Source of the DNA: Alphaproteobacteria bacterium
GTDB taxonomy: Bacteria > Pseudomonadota > Alphaproteobacteria > Ferrovibrionales > Ferrovibrionaceae
NCBI GenBank assembly: GCA_018336035.1
Contig: JAGXRD010000031.1
Span: forward strand, 1 to 50,765
Direction of reading: 5' to 3'
DNA: 50,765 nt
Position numbers and translations under genes: made by a program
Shown here: positions 18,111 through 26,202 of the stretch, in pieces
Position numbering within the stretch: the stretch's first letter is position 1
How the letters are laid out: each line of letters starts with the position of its first letter
The notes under the pieces: generated by a model
The model's input: the letters and a program-made list of their open reading frames with translations, nothing else
What the model was told of the DNA's origin: nothing
Database searches by the model: none

Positions 18111-18830
18111 CTAACGGGTCTGAATTTGAGGAGGTAAGGCATGGCCGCGTCGTGCAGTCGTTCTATTGAAGGTACAGCCCTGCAGTTCAGCGTCTGTTAA
18201 GTCGACTACCTTGAATTCGCAGTAATCGAGCGCGGCGCCTGTCAGATTTGCATCCCTGAAATCGGCACTGCCGCGGCAAAGAGACAGGTTCGCCCCCGCC
18301 ATGTTGGCGCCGTCGAACGACGTGCCGGCCAGATAGGCGTTAATCCTGGCGCCAGAGAGGTTGGCATAGTTGAAGCTGGCGCCGAGCAGTGATGCTCGGC
18401 CATCGGCCTGGCTCCCGAAATGAGATTGCACTGGCAGACCTTCCCGGTCGGCAAGCCAGGCGCCGCGCAAATCAGCGCGATTGAGATCGGCGCCGTCCAG
18501 AGCCGGGCCTATCAGGCGCACCCCTGTTAGGTCGGCTTTGGCGAGGCAGCCTTGTAGGCAGACAAAGCCGGTCCCGTAGGCGCCGGCGAGGCTAGCGCCT
18601 GTCAGGTCGGCCTGGCTTAAATCTAGGCCATCAAGGCAAAGGCCGCTGAGGTCGCCGCCCCGCAGGTCGGCAAAGGCGCCGCCTGGCCGCCCAGCAAGCC
18701 AGTGCCCATGTTGTCGAGCGATATCCATGAGGTCAGCTTGGCTCGGCCGATGGCGAGCGAATGTCTGAGAGGCGGCCGAGCTGCTTATTGCAGCCATCGT
18801 AGCGCTGAGTAGTTCACGGCGAGACAGCAT
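18111..18830 (-). CDS. pentapeptide-repeat protein, probable export signal
   Basis: A 239-residue protein. The start MLSRRELLSATMAAISSSAA resembles a twin-arginine signal (SRRELL followed by a hydrophobic stretch), so export is likely. From about residue 50 to 225 it is built of pentapeptide repeats, A(D/N)LxG type (QADLTGASL, ADLTGVRL, ADLNRADLRGAW, ANLSGARI, ANMAGANL, ANLTGAAL), which fold as a right-handed quadrilateral beta helix. Two partly irregular stretches (GTGFVCLQGC and the region around 110-130) break the repeat. Partner unknown. Some pentapeptide proteins mimic DNA and protect gyrase, but an exported one is unlikely to do so. It is divergent from the nitrilase-fold gene. Confidence 0.75.
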   Translation of the reverse strand: MLSRRELLSATMAAISSSAASQTFARHRPSQADLMDIARQHGHWLAGRPGGAFADLRGGDLSGLCLDGLDLSQADLTGASLAGAYGTGFVCLQGCLAKADLTGVRLIGPALDGADLNRADLRGAWLADREGLPVQSHFGSQADGRASLLGASFNYANLSGARINAYLAGTSFDGANMAGANLSLCRGSADFRDANLTGAALDYCEFKVVDLTDAELQGCTFNRTTARRGHALPPQIQTR

Positions 18831-18939
18831 TTAGAGCCTCAAATTTGACGAGAATTCCCGTTTTGCGAGAAGTTTCCGCTTTTGCAAAGTTCAAAGGTTA
18901 ACGGCCGAAAATGGCCTAAAATACTGATATTATTAACTA

Positions 18940-18966
18940 TTGACTGGCTTCAATGGCCAGTATAAT
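18940..18966 (+). promoter_or_regulatory. promoter with palindrome in its spacer
   Basis: TTGACT (18940-18945) and a perfect TATAAT (18961-18966) are separated by 15 bases, short of the usual 17. The spacer holds the inverted repeat ACTGGC-N7-GCCAGT (18943-18961), a likely operator. It points to the nitrilase-fold gene at 19063. The 232-bp gap around it is AT-rich and otherwise empty. Confidence 0.6.
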
Positions 18967-19062
18967 CTACTATAGCGAGAAATCAAGCTGCAACGGCTGC
19001 TCGCTTCAGTAGAGGCAGCCATTTTGGGCGAGCCTCGTCCATCCAAAACTTATGAGGTCACT

Positions 19063-20055
19063 ATGCGACGATCATTGCGATCGGCTCGAATTGCGTCTGT
19101 TTGCGTGCTCGGCAAGAAAACTATTCGGCCAAAGACCTGGCCGGCCCGTCTGAAGCTCATTGATCAGGTCGTTCAGGCGCTATCGCTCTGGCAGGGGCCC
19201 ATTGATGCTCTGGTCTTCCCGGGCGCTTACTTAAGGACAAGGGCCTTCATCGGCCATCTCGAGCATGACGAGCGCGTCAAAACTATCCTGCAAGAGCAGT
19301 TTGCAGGCCGGCTGCTGGCAGCGTCGCGGCAGCTTGAAAAGCGCAGCCAAGGTGCCGTCCTAGTCCTGGGGGCAGATTCTGCACCATATCGCCGCGAAGA
19401 AATGGGCGATCACGGCTGCCTGGCCTTCAAGGCCGGCAAGGTGGTTGGCTATGCCCGCAAGATCTTTCCAGCCGGCGGAGACACAACGGGCGACTATCTG
19501 CCGATCGTGCCAGCCACGGCAGATTACGCGTCAGTACATCGCTTCGTGCGCTTGGCCAATGGTCAGAATGCCATGCTGGCAGCCTGTTATGACCTGTTTG
19601 GCCTGACCGAAGACCGAAAGCAGCCCGGACGCCGGTGCCGCCATATTCGCTGGCTATGGCATGATGGGGCTTACTACGGCGAAGACGAGGCCGGACCCGT
19701 TCGAGAGCTGCGCGCGGCCTGTATGCGGGCCTGGCACTATTTGCTCGACGAGCAGAAGCCTGAAATCGCGCTCTGTGCCATTCATGGGTTCAAAGAGCCA
19801 GGCCTTGATGGCTATTGGCAGCGGCACGGCATCGCCGCGGCTTCGGCCATGCTGCAAGGCGGCCTTGTTGTTGGCGGCGCGCACTTCTGGAATGCCTTGC
19901 CGCAGCCTGAGAGTTCGACCCTGGCGGCACGTGATGTCGCAAGGCGCTATGTCGGCCTTTGGGCCAACAGGCCAATGGAGAGCCTGAAACCGATCGAAGC
20001 TATGACAGTCACATCTGACAAGCTCACGGCACTCGTCAGGCTCTTCGAAGGCTGA
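19063..20055 (+). CDS. nitrilase-fold (carbon-nitrogen hydrolase-like) protein
   Basis: A 330-residue protein with the layout of the carbon-nitrogen hydrolase fold. ALVFPGAYLRT (near 49-59) stands where active nitrilases have FPE. K133 lies in YARKIFPAGGD and C175 in AACYDLFG, matching the lysine and cysteine of the catalytic triad. The usual glutamate seems to be glycine (G54), so activity is doubtful or another acid substitutes. The start at ATG 19063 is preferred over a TTG at 19024 because GAGG sits 8 bases upstream. It is the first gene of a probable rightward set with DUF3768 and the integrase, under a promoter with a palindromic operator. Substrate unknown. Confidence 0.6.
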   Translation: MRRSLRSARIASVCVLGKKTIRPKTWPARLKLIDQVVQALSLWQGPIDALVFPGAYLRTRAFIGHLEHDERVKTILQEQFAGRLLAASRQLEKRSQGAVLVLGADSAPYRREEMGDHGCLAFKAGKVVGYARKIFPAGGDTTGDYLPIVPATADYASVHRFVRLANGQNAMLAACYDLFGLTEDRKQPGRRCRHIRWLWHDGAYYGEDEAGPVRELRAACMRAWHYLLDEQKPEIALCAIHGFKEPGLDGYWQRHGIAAASAMLQGGLVVGGAHFWNALPQPESSTLAARDVARRYVGLWANRPMESLKPIEAMTVTSDKLTALVRLFEG

Positions 20056-20166
20056 CGCTTAAAGCTCGGCTTCTCTTAAGGCGCCCGTCCAAGGCCGCCT
20101 GATCCAATCACAATTTGACCTGAACTGATGTCCGGCCGCCTGGCCGGCAATGGGAGATCTTTGCCT

Positions 20167-20514
20167 ATGTCTCAAGAACCAAATTCACAAGCGCTGACAG
20201 CGCGTATTCGCATGCTGAATGACCATCTGCGCACAACGCGCCAAGGCGGCCGTTGTGTCATGACAGCTGGCGTCGCGGCATTGTCGCCAAGCCGCGTGGC
20301 GTTGCTCTGGCGCCGAGTGGCTGAGTTCAATGAATTTGATCCAGACAATGATCCCTATGGGGAACACGACTTTGGCCGCTTCGAGCAAGATGGTGAGAGC
20401 TTCTTTTGGAAGGTCGATTATTACGACAAAGACGTGCGTTTTGGCTCAGATGACCCAGCCGATCCAGGCGTCACGACGAGAGTCCTGACGCTCATGCTGG
20501 CTTCTGAATACTAG
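20167..20514 (+). CDS. DUF3768 family protein
   Basis: A 115-residue DUF3768 protein. Family features: RIRMLNDHLRTT near the start, a V-T-AGVAALS motif, then DNDPYGEHDFGRFE, FFWKVDYYD and a C-terminal RVLTLMLASEY. Such proteins are common on alphaproteobacterial plasmids and genomic islands, and their role is unknown. The start at 20167 drops 13 weakly supported residues of the longer frame from 20128. The stop lies 9 bases before the integrase ATG, so the two are probably co-transcribed. Non-coding 20056-20166 shows nothing notable. Confidence 0.8.
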   Translation: MSQEPNSQALTARIRMLNDHLRTTRQGGRCVMTAGVAALSPSRVALLWRRVAEFNEFDPDNDPYGEHDFGRFEQDGESFFWKVDYYDKDVRFGSDDPADPGVTTRVLTLMLASEY

Positions 20515-20523
20515 GGGGCCGCC

Positions 20524-21114
20524 ATGGCAGGCAAACAAGCAAAAGTGCTGACGGAGACGCAGCTGGCGCGGGCGTTGGCAGCGGTGAAAAAGGGGCGTTG
20601 GCCAGATCGCGATCGAGCGATGCTGCTGCTTTCTGTCAAAGCTGGCCTACGCGCCGGCGAGATCGCAAAGCTGACCTGGGACATGGTGTTGACGGCCGAT
20701 GGTCGGCTGTCAGACCGCATCGAGCTGCATGACAAGGCCGCCAAGAAGCGGTCTGGTCGCACGATACCGATGCATAAGGATCTTCAGAGAGCCTTGGCAG
20801 CGGTTAAGCCGAGAGGAATGGCAAGCGGGCCTATTATACGATCAGAGCGCTTGAGCGCAGACGGCAGTTACGCCATGCGGCCGACCAGTGTCGTGAACTG
20901 GTTTCACAATTTTTATGGCGAGCTCGGCTTTAAGGGCTGTTCATCGCATTCTGGTCGGCGGACGTTCATCACGAGGGCCGCTAAATTGGTCTTTAAAGCG
21001 GGTGGCAGCTTACGCGACGTGCAGCAGCTAGCTGGCCATCGCTCGATTGAGCAGACGCAGTCCTATATTGAGGGTGATGGTTTGGCGAAGCGCCGTCTTA
21101 TGGCATTGCTATGA
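20524..21114 (+). CDS. short tyrosine site-specific integrase
   Basis: A 196-residue tyrosine recombinase catalytic domain. The catalytic set is present: R43 (AGLRAGE), H142 and R145 (HSGRRT), H172 (LAGHRS) and the nucleophile Y181 (TQSYIEG). It lacks the roughly 80-100 residue N-terminal core-binding/SAM-like domain of most integrases, so it either depends on a partner or acts on a simple site, as some minimal integrases do. AGGGGG lies just upstream of the ATG. It follows DUF3768 by 9 bases and converges on the XRE gene. It may be the integrase of a small element nested in the ICE. Confidence 0.85.
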   Translation: MAGKQAKVLTETQLARALAAVKKGRWPDRDRAMLLLSVKAGLRAGEIAKLTWDMVLTADGRLSDRIELHDKAAKKRSGRTIPMHKDLQRALAAVKPRGMASGPIIRSERLSADGSYAMRPTSVVNWFHNFYGELGFKGCSSHSGRRTFITRAAKLVFKAGGSLRDVQQLAGHRSIEQTQSYIEGDGLAKRRLMALL

Positions 21115-21129
21115 GACGGCGAGAGGTCT

Positions 21130-21381
21130 TCAACGAGTCCGGCGACCCCGCGGCAGTCCTTTTTTGGGGGCTGCCGGTGACGCGAAGAATTCGACGATCG
21201 GCATCTTCATGGCCTTCGCGAGCACGTCGAGCGTCGTCACGGTGGGTGCTCGTTTTCCGGTCTCGATCTGGCTTAAAAAGCTTGGCGCAATGCCAGCCTC
21301 GTAAGCCAGGTCTTCTTGCGCAAAGCCGCGCTCGAGCCGCATGCGACGCAGGTTGATTCCGACCAAAATCTTAATGTCCAT
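21130..21381 (-). CDS. XRE-family HTH repressor
   Basis: An 83-residue single-domain helix-turn-helix protein. GINLRRMRLERGFAQEDLAY, AGIAPSFLSQIETGKRAPT and TLDVLAKAMKMPIVEFF form the classic XRE/Cro-C1 helix set covering residues 7-66. The tail (PKKGLPRGRRTR) is basic. The start MDIKILVG is preferred over an extension to 21450 because all XRE structure lies after it. It probably represses its own promoter, where TTTACTATAGTAAA lies about 40 bases upstream, and perhaps the 18.94 kb promoter, which shares TACTATAG. It converges with the integrase gene. Confidence 0.8.
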   Translation of the reverse strand: MDIKILVGINLRRMRLERGFAQEDLAYEAGIAPSFLSQIETGKRAPTVTTLDVLAKAMKMPIVEFFASPAAPKKGLPRGRRTR

Positions 21382-21417
21382 GCCCCGGAAACTCGGGGTT
21401 TTATGGACTAATCGCCA

Positions 21418-21431
21418 TTTACTATAGTAAA
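21418..21431. promoter_or_regulatory. perfect palindrome, likely XRE operator
   Basis: TTTACTATAGTAAA is a perfect 14-bp palindrome 36 bases before the XRE start. Its core TACTATAG recurs at 18968-18975 just after the -10 of the 18.94 kb promoter. Self-regulation and shared control are inferred. Confidence 0.5.
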
Positions 21432-21597
21432 AATTAGATAGTGAGATCAAGGGAGGTGCGGTCGCAGCGGCTTGAGCACATCAGCCGATACGAGACGCCA
21501 TGTGGCGCATGACGGATCGGGGCCAGACGAACTGATCAGAAGGACGCGTTCGAGCACCAGTCGCGTTACGAACTACAGCTGAAGCAAAGGGGGAGAC

Positions 21598-22416
21598 ATG
21601 AAGAAGGTATTATCTGCAGCGCTCGTATGCGGCTTAGTCGCATTGAGTGGCTGCAAGACGGCTACAGGCGAGAGTGCCAGGTACCCGAATGTCACTGCAT
21701 CTGGCGGCGTCGGGGACGAGCAGATCAGCGCAAAAATCTACCGCCCCGAGGGTGCAGGTCCATTCCCGACTGTCATTCTTCTACATGGCTGCAACGGCCC
21801 CGGAGCCCATATGCAGTGGTGGGCAGATAAGATCACCTCCTGGGGCTACGCCGCAGCAGTCGTCGACAGCTTCGGCCCGAGAGGTCAGGGCGATCTTTGT
21901 CAGGATACGCACCGCGTTGGCCCCTATAAGCGTGTCTTCGATGTATTTGGTACGGTCGAGTTCTTGAAAACTCAGCCTTTTGTCAAAGCTGATTCGATCG
22001 GACTGATCGGCTTCTCGCATGGTGGTTGGACGATCATGAAGACGGTTCAACGAGGCTTTAATCCGTCAAAGTATAACATCAAGGCGGCCGTCGCCTTTTA
22101 TCCCTACTGCACGCCAGGTCGTGACGACGATGTCGCGCTGCCGTTAATGGTTCTGATGGGCGACTCAGATGACTGGACCCCGCCGGCCAACTGCCAAAAG
22201 CTTCAGACCTCGCTGAAAACACCGACCCTGGTCGATATGGTGTTTTTAAAAGGTGCGTATCATGCCTTCGATTACCCATATCCACCTGGCGGCTACGTTG
22301 TGCAGGGCGTGGGCGAGGGCGGTAAGATCACATCTCGGCGTGTTCAATATGACGCCAAGGCGGCGGCAGAAGCTGACGCTCGAACCAAAGCCTTCTTTGA
22401 GCGGCACTTGAAGTAG
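21598..22416 (+). CDS. dienelactone hydrolase-like lipoprotein
   Basis: A 272-residue alpha/beta hydrolase of the dienelactone hydrolase type. The N-terminus is a lipoprotein signal with lipobox LSGC (C19), so the enzyme should be membrane-anchored in the periplasm. The nucleophile is S140 in GFSHGG, the acid is an aspartate in MGDSDDWTPP (near 191), and the histidine is H222 in AYHAFD. The oxyanion-side motif LLHGCNG is near 61-67. AGGGGGAG precedes the ATG closely. The gene is monocistronic and ends at a strong intrinsic terminator. The natural substrate, probably an ester or lactone, cannot be told. It has no obvious tie to transfer and may be cargo. Confidence 0.85.
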   Translation: MKKVLSAALVCGLVALSGCKTATGESARYPNVTASGGVGDEQISAKIYRPEGAGPFPTVILLHGCNGPGAHMQWWADKITSWGYAAAVVDSFGPRGQGDLCQDTHRVGPYKRVFDVFGTVEFLKTQPFVKADSIGLIGFSHGGWTIMKTVQRGFNPSKYNIKAAVAFYPYCTPGRDDDVALPLMVLMGDSDDWTPPANCQKLQTSLKTPTLVDMVFLKGAYHAFDYPYPPGGYVVQGVGEGGKITSRRVQYDAKAAAEADARTKAFFERHLK

Positions 22417-22440
22417 CCATTCAGCCGTTGAAGACGAAAG

Positions 22441-22471
22441 AGGGGCGGCATCACTGCCGCCCCTTTTTTTT
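22441..22471 (+). terminator. strong rho-independent terminator
   Basis: AGGGGCGGCA (22441-22450) pairs perfectly with TGCCGCCCCT (22455-22464) across a TCAC loop, and eight T follow (22464-22471). It ends the hydrolase transcript 25 bases after the stop codon. Confidence 0.92.
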
Positions 22472-22500
22472 GCTTGCGAACCTCATCGGCTCGCTACGCT

Positions 22501-22524
22501 GCTCTCTATCCTCTGAGCTACTCC
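22501..22524 (-). other. tRNA D-arm-like fragment
   Basis: Read on the minus strand it gives GGAGTAGCTCAGAGGATAGA followed by GAGC: a GCTC/GAGC D-stem around an AGAGGATAGA loop, as in many tRNA-Arg genes. The next bases do not form an anticodon arm. A GGTTCGAAT T-loop-like string occurs near 22709-22717 on the same strand but in the wrong order. It may be a scar of an earlier tRNA-targeted integration. The rest of 22472-22728 contains no gene. Confidence 0.35.
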
Positions 22525-22728
22525 GTATAAAACCCAGTCAGTAGATTAGCCAAACTAGTCCATGATCAGTAGCTTCGTATTGCTTTCAAAAAGTGGCAAA
22601 TGGGCCCTGAGCGGGATCGCCGCCATCCCCATCCCGCGCTCGATCCGCCCCACAGTGCGGCGTCTCCCGCGGTCCCCGCGCTTTCGGGTCCGGGTCCCCT
22701 TCAAAATCATTCGAACCTGCGGTCTCGC

Positions 22729-23637
22729 TCACGCACTCGCTTGGCCTGGCGCCTCAAGATCAGCAATCTTTTGAAACTCGGCCAAGATCTCTTGATGCCA
22801 TTGCGCAAGGTAGCGAACCACTTTGGCATTGCTCAACAAACGGCCGAGATAGCCTTTGATTAGCACGAGATCGAGATGGTCTGTGCCGTAGCTCTGCTCA
22901 GCGATCTTGAGCTCGCGATCGAGATTGCCAGCCTCGCGCTCCATCAGCGCAATCTGCTCGCCACTCAGGCCTTTCGCAGATCGCGGCTTGCGGCCGGCAA
23001 CCAGATTTGTTGCCGGCGTTGCGGCCACGAGCGATCTCACATAGCCGATCGTAAACTTGTTCATCGCGGTCATGATCTCGGCCGCCTCGATCTGCCGCAT
23101 GGGCACCATTTTCTTGAGCTCCCAGAAGGCATTCAAGGCTATATGCTTGTCTTTAAGTAATTCGGCGGCTTCCGGGCAAATCCCATCCAATAGCCGTCGC
23201 TTGCGTTTAATGCTGCCGACATCGACATTGAGTGCTCGTGCAAGACGTTCTTCTGATGCCCCCCGCTCGAGCGCCTTTAAGATCATGCGATGCTCTTGAA
23301 TGATCGCGAGACGATTGACGCGCTTGTTGTACGTAAACGCTTCGTCATCAGTAGAAACAAGGCAGATCACGCTTGTTTCGCCCATGGATTGAAGCACATC
23401 TAGACGCAAATGGCCGTCGAGCAGGATGTATTTCGCAGTGTCATGTGGAGAACGGGCAACGATGGGTGGCTCAACGAGGCCGACTTCCTGTATAGACGCA
23501 ACGATCTGTGCATATTTTGCGCTGGCGCGAATCTGATCTGTCACCGGATGTAGCGCCTGAATATCAGTGAGACTGATACGGATGCCGGTAGGCTCAAATC
23601 CCATGGCAATTGCTTGGCGATATGCGGTGTCAGGCAT
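22729..23637 (-). CDS. ParB-like protein with RepB-type C-terminus
   Basis: A 302-residue ParB/Srx-fold protein. An N-terminal nucleotide-binding region holds IVASIQEVGLVEPPIV and LLDGHLRLDVLQSMG, matching ParB box I and II; box II would contact CTP in true ParBs. A helix-turn-helix region (RALNVDVGSIKRKRRLLDG) lies near 150-170. The C-terminal half resembles plasmid partitioning RepB C-terminal domains. It is the last gene of the leftward operon recombinase, ParB-like 1, ParB-like 2, and its start overlaps the upstream stop by 8 bases. No ParA partner lies nearby, so classic partition is doubtful. A role in controlling or guiding the recombinase is a guess. Confidence 0.8.
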   Translation of the reverse strand: MPDTAYRQAIAMGFEPTGIRISLTDIQALHPVTDQIRASAKYAQIVASIQEVGLVEPPIVARSPHDTAKYILLDGHLRLDVLQSMGETSVICLVSTDDEAFTYNKRVNRLAIIQEHRMILKALERGASEERLARALNVDVGSIKRKRRLLDGICPEAAELLKDKHIALNAFWELKKMVPMRQIEAAEIMTAMNKFTIGYVRSLVAATPATNLVAGRKPRSAKGLSGEQIALMEREAGNLDRELKIAEQSYGTDHLDLVLIKGYLGRLLSNAKVVRYLAQWHQEILAEFQKIADLEAPGQASA

Positions 23638-24517
23638 TCCAAAGGCCCTTTCCGCCCAGGAGGCGATCAGCCAAATTTTTCGGCAGCGTGTCTAATCCCT
23701 CGGCCCGCAGCAAAGTGACGAGATTCTCATCTGCAAAAAGCTTGCGTATCGCCTCTGTCAAAAAGACGAGCCGATCGCGCGTGGCCTCAGCCTTGCGGAC
23801 GAGTAAGCGTTTCTTCTCGGCATCATCGCGATAGGCACGTAAAAGCGCGTCTGACGAGACCAATCCCGTGCGATGGTAGCTCCCGCGCAATCCCTTGCCG
23901 CGCCGTCGCCGGCTCTCAATGAGCCGCTTCGCCATTAACAGCCGTCTGCCGCGAAGCTGACGGCTCTCGTAAGCCTTTTGCAGAATGTCTTGAATGCCAG
24001 CATCATCTGTGTCGGCTATAGAAACGGCAACACTGACGGGTATGAGGCCGGCTTCGACTGAGCGCAGTAGCCTCGTTTCGCCGTTTTCTAGTAACTTTAT
24101 GACGCCTTTGGCGTATTCTAGGGTAAGGCCGGTTTTGGTCGCGATCTCGTATTCGCTATAGCCGCGCTGCTTAAGGCCAGAAATGTCGCGCAGCAAATCA
24201 ATCGCGCGATGTTGGCGGCGCGCAAGGTTTTCCACCAAGCTCATGACCAGCGAGTCCTCTTCGCCAGCCTCGATAACTAGCGCTGGGATCTCAACCTGGC
24301 CAAGCGCCTGATAGGCTTCTAACCGTCCTTGCCCACAGACCAATTCATAGCGCTCGCCGCTGTCGCGACGAATGACAGTGACGGGCCGTTTGAGGCCGAG
24401 TTGAGCGATGTTGTCAGTGATTTCGCGGAAAACCTTGCGATTACGCACTCTGGGATTGACCACGGTTATGCGGTCTATCGGTACCATTTCCACTTGCGGC
24501 ACCGTGTCTGACTGCAT
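23630..24517 (-). CDS. ParB-like protein 1 of the recombinase operon
   Basis: A 295-residue protein with the ParB N-terminal fold: VPIDRITVVNPRVRNRKVF, then LGLKRPVTVIRR and ELVCGQGRLEAYQALG, which stands for the GERR-type nucleotide-binding box, and LVENLARRQHRAIDLL. A central HTH (GYSEYEIATKTGLTLEYAKG) gives DNA binding. The C-terminal region is strongly basic (ESRRRRGKGLRG). Its start overlaps the recombinase stop (TGATG) and its stop overlaps the next gene, so all three are translated as a unit. The recombinase plus two ParB-like arrangement recurs in alphaproteobacterial islands, but its function has not been established to my knowledge. Confidence 0.82.
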   Translation of the reverse strand: MQSDTVPQVEMVPIDRITVVNPRVRNRKVFREITDNIAQLGLKRPVTVIRRDSGERYELVCGQGRLEAYQALGQVEIPALVIEAGEEDSLVMSLVENLARRQHRAIDLLRDISGLKQRGYSEYEIATKTGLTLEYAKGVIKLLENGETRLLRSVEAGLIPVSVAVSIADTDDAGIQDILQKAYESRQLRGRRLLMAKRLIESRRRRGKGLRGSYHRTGLVSSDALLRAYRDDAEKKRLLVRKAEATRDRLVFLTEAIRKLFADENLVTLLRAEGLDTLPKNLADRLLGGKGLWNA

Positions 24518-26118
24518 CAGGCAATTTCCATAAGCTGCGACCGCATCGCCATCACATAGAGATGGTCAAGTGTGTCAAACCGATAGGCGTCAAAGGATAG
24601 GCCGTTGTCTTGCGCGAGCCGCAGCCTTGGCGGCGACACGTCGATGCGGGGCAGTAGGTAATAGTCGATCGGCTGGCGGTTCAGTTCGTCCATGCGAACA
24701 GCGACCGTAATGTCAGGCGAAAGGCCTGTGTCGAACCGAATATGCCACCGCAACGAACCGCCCCAGGTTTCACGGCAACGAGATATGACGATTGACGCTG
24801 TGAACTCGCGATTGACGCTCAGAAGATCTGTTTCTGGATCCCGATGTATCTCACCACCGACGCGCGCTATCTCGCGGCTTGTGTCATCGACCACCTGCCG
24901 GTGCAGTTGACGCAGAACCCTGTTGATTTCGACATATTCGTAGTCGCGATCTGGCCGAAACCCAACCAGATGATAGGCACGCAATAGACTGCCGAATCTC
25001 GTGCGATATGCACTACTAGAAGGCAGACGATCTGACTCATCAATGATGAGACCTGATAGATAACCTCTATCATCGAAGGCCGCGCGCAGAAGGTTCAGCA
25101 TTTCATCGTCAGATAGTCGATCTGACCTGCGGTCAATGCGCTCTTGAGCCGCTGCAAATAGCTCAGGGTCCACCAGGGGCTCAAATGCACCATCGGCGCG
25201 CACCCACATATCTGGCGCGTTTTGAATTCGTCGCCCCTTCAACTTACATGAAACCCGGTTCCAAACATTGTTACCGGCGTATTTCTCGTTGATGAGCACC
25301 TGATGCACAGTGCCGCGGTTCCACGGGCGGTCTAAATCTGTACGCAGGCCACGTAAATTGAGCGCAGCTGCAATGTCTCGTTCTGAGCGGCCGTCTTCAA
25401 CGAATGCATGGTACATCCAACGGACAGTTTCGACTTCTTCATCTGGCCCAGGCACCAAGATTACGCGATCAGTTTGGATGCTCTTGTGTTCGCCACGTGT
25501 GAGCACGCCTTTTTGTTCGCCGCCTTGATCAATCAACATGCGCCGCAGGCCATATCCGGGCGGTCCGCCTTGGCGATATCCCAGTTCTATGAGGTGGCAC
25601 TGGCCCGTGAAAACCTTGACCGACAGCTCCCTGCTGTACTCGCCGGCCATGGCGCGTTTCACGCCTTTGACAATCGTCGATACTGGACTGCCGTCGTTTT
25701 CAAACTGCTCGGCGCAATACAGCACCCTGATGCCCGCCCTTCGGCAAATATACTCATAGTAAGCGCTTTCGTCGGCATCCTGAAAACGGCCCCACCGACT
25801 GACGTCGTAGACAAGAATTGCTGAGAAATCTGCCACGTGATTTTGAACATCTGAGATGAGCTTCTGAAGTGCGCCACGCCCATCTAGGCTTAAACCGCTC
25901 TTTCCTTCATCGGCGTATGTCCTGACGATGCGGTAGCCCTTGCTGTCCGCGTATTTCTGTATGATCTCAGATTGGTTTTGAGTTGAATATTTTTGATGTT
26001 CAGTAGACATTCTCACGTACTGAGCGGCTCGCGTAAGCGCCGCTAGCGTGCCGCGATTGTCTGAGCCAACGTCTACTGTTCCAGTGAGCATGGCCGGCAT
26101 TTCCTGGCGAAAAACCAT
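24517..26118 (-). CDS. large serine recombinase
   Basis: A 533-residue large serine recombinase. The resolvase-type catalytic domain has S38 in YVRMSTEHQ, with R36 nearby, then YADEGKSGLSLDGRGALQ and the catalytic arginine region YDVSRWGRFQDADE. A recombinase domain follows from about 190 (GYRQGGPPGYGL, AAALNLRGLRTD, VHQVLINEKYAGN), then a DNA-binding C-terminal region. The usual zinc-ribbon cysteines are not evident, and the C-terminus is a less typical beta-rich segment. Enzymes of this class integrate and excise islands or flip DNA. It is the first gene of the leftward operon with two ParB-like genes, and is divergent from the HTH-like gene at 26203. Attachment sites could not be identified. 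Confidence 0.9.
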   Translation of the reverse strand: MVFRQEMPAMLTGTVDVGSDNRGTLAALTRAAQYVRMSTEHQKYSTQNQSEIIQKYADSKGYRIVRTYADEGKSGLSLDGRGALQKLISDVQNHVADFSAILVYDVSRWGRFQDADESAYYEYICRRAGIRVLYCAEQFENDGSPVSTIVKGVKRAMAGEYSRELSVKVFTGQCHLIELGYRQGGPPGYGLRRMLIDQGGEQKGVLTRGEHKSIQTDRVILVPGPDEEVETVRWMYHAFVEDGRSERDIAAALNLRGLRTDLDRPWNRGTVHQVLINEKYAGNNVWNRVSCKLKGRRIQNAPDMWVRADGAFEPLVDPELFAAAQERIDRRSDRLSDDEMLNLLRAAFDDRGYLSGLIIDESDRLPSSSAYRTRFGSLLRAYHLVGFRPDRDYEYVEINRVLRQLHRQVVDDTSREIARVGGEIHRDPETDLLSVNREFTASIVISRCRETWGGSLRWHIRFDTGLSPDITVAVRMDELNRQPIDYYLLPRIDVSPPRLRLAQDNGLSFDAYRFDTLDHLYVMAMRSQLMEIA

Positions 26119-26202
26119 AGACTTGATGGCTTTTCGAAGAGGGGGCTTTGATGTCTCTCTCTCAAGCCATTAACGGGCCGCATGTTAGTCCTGAGGCGCG
26201 GA

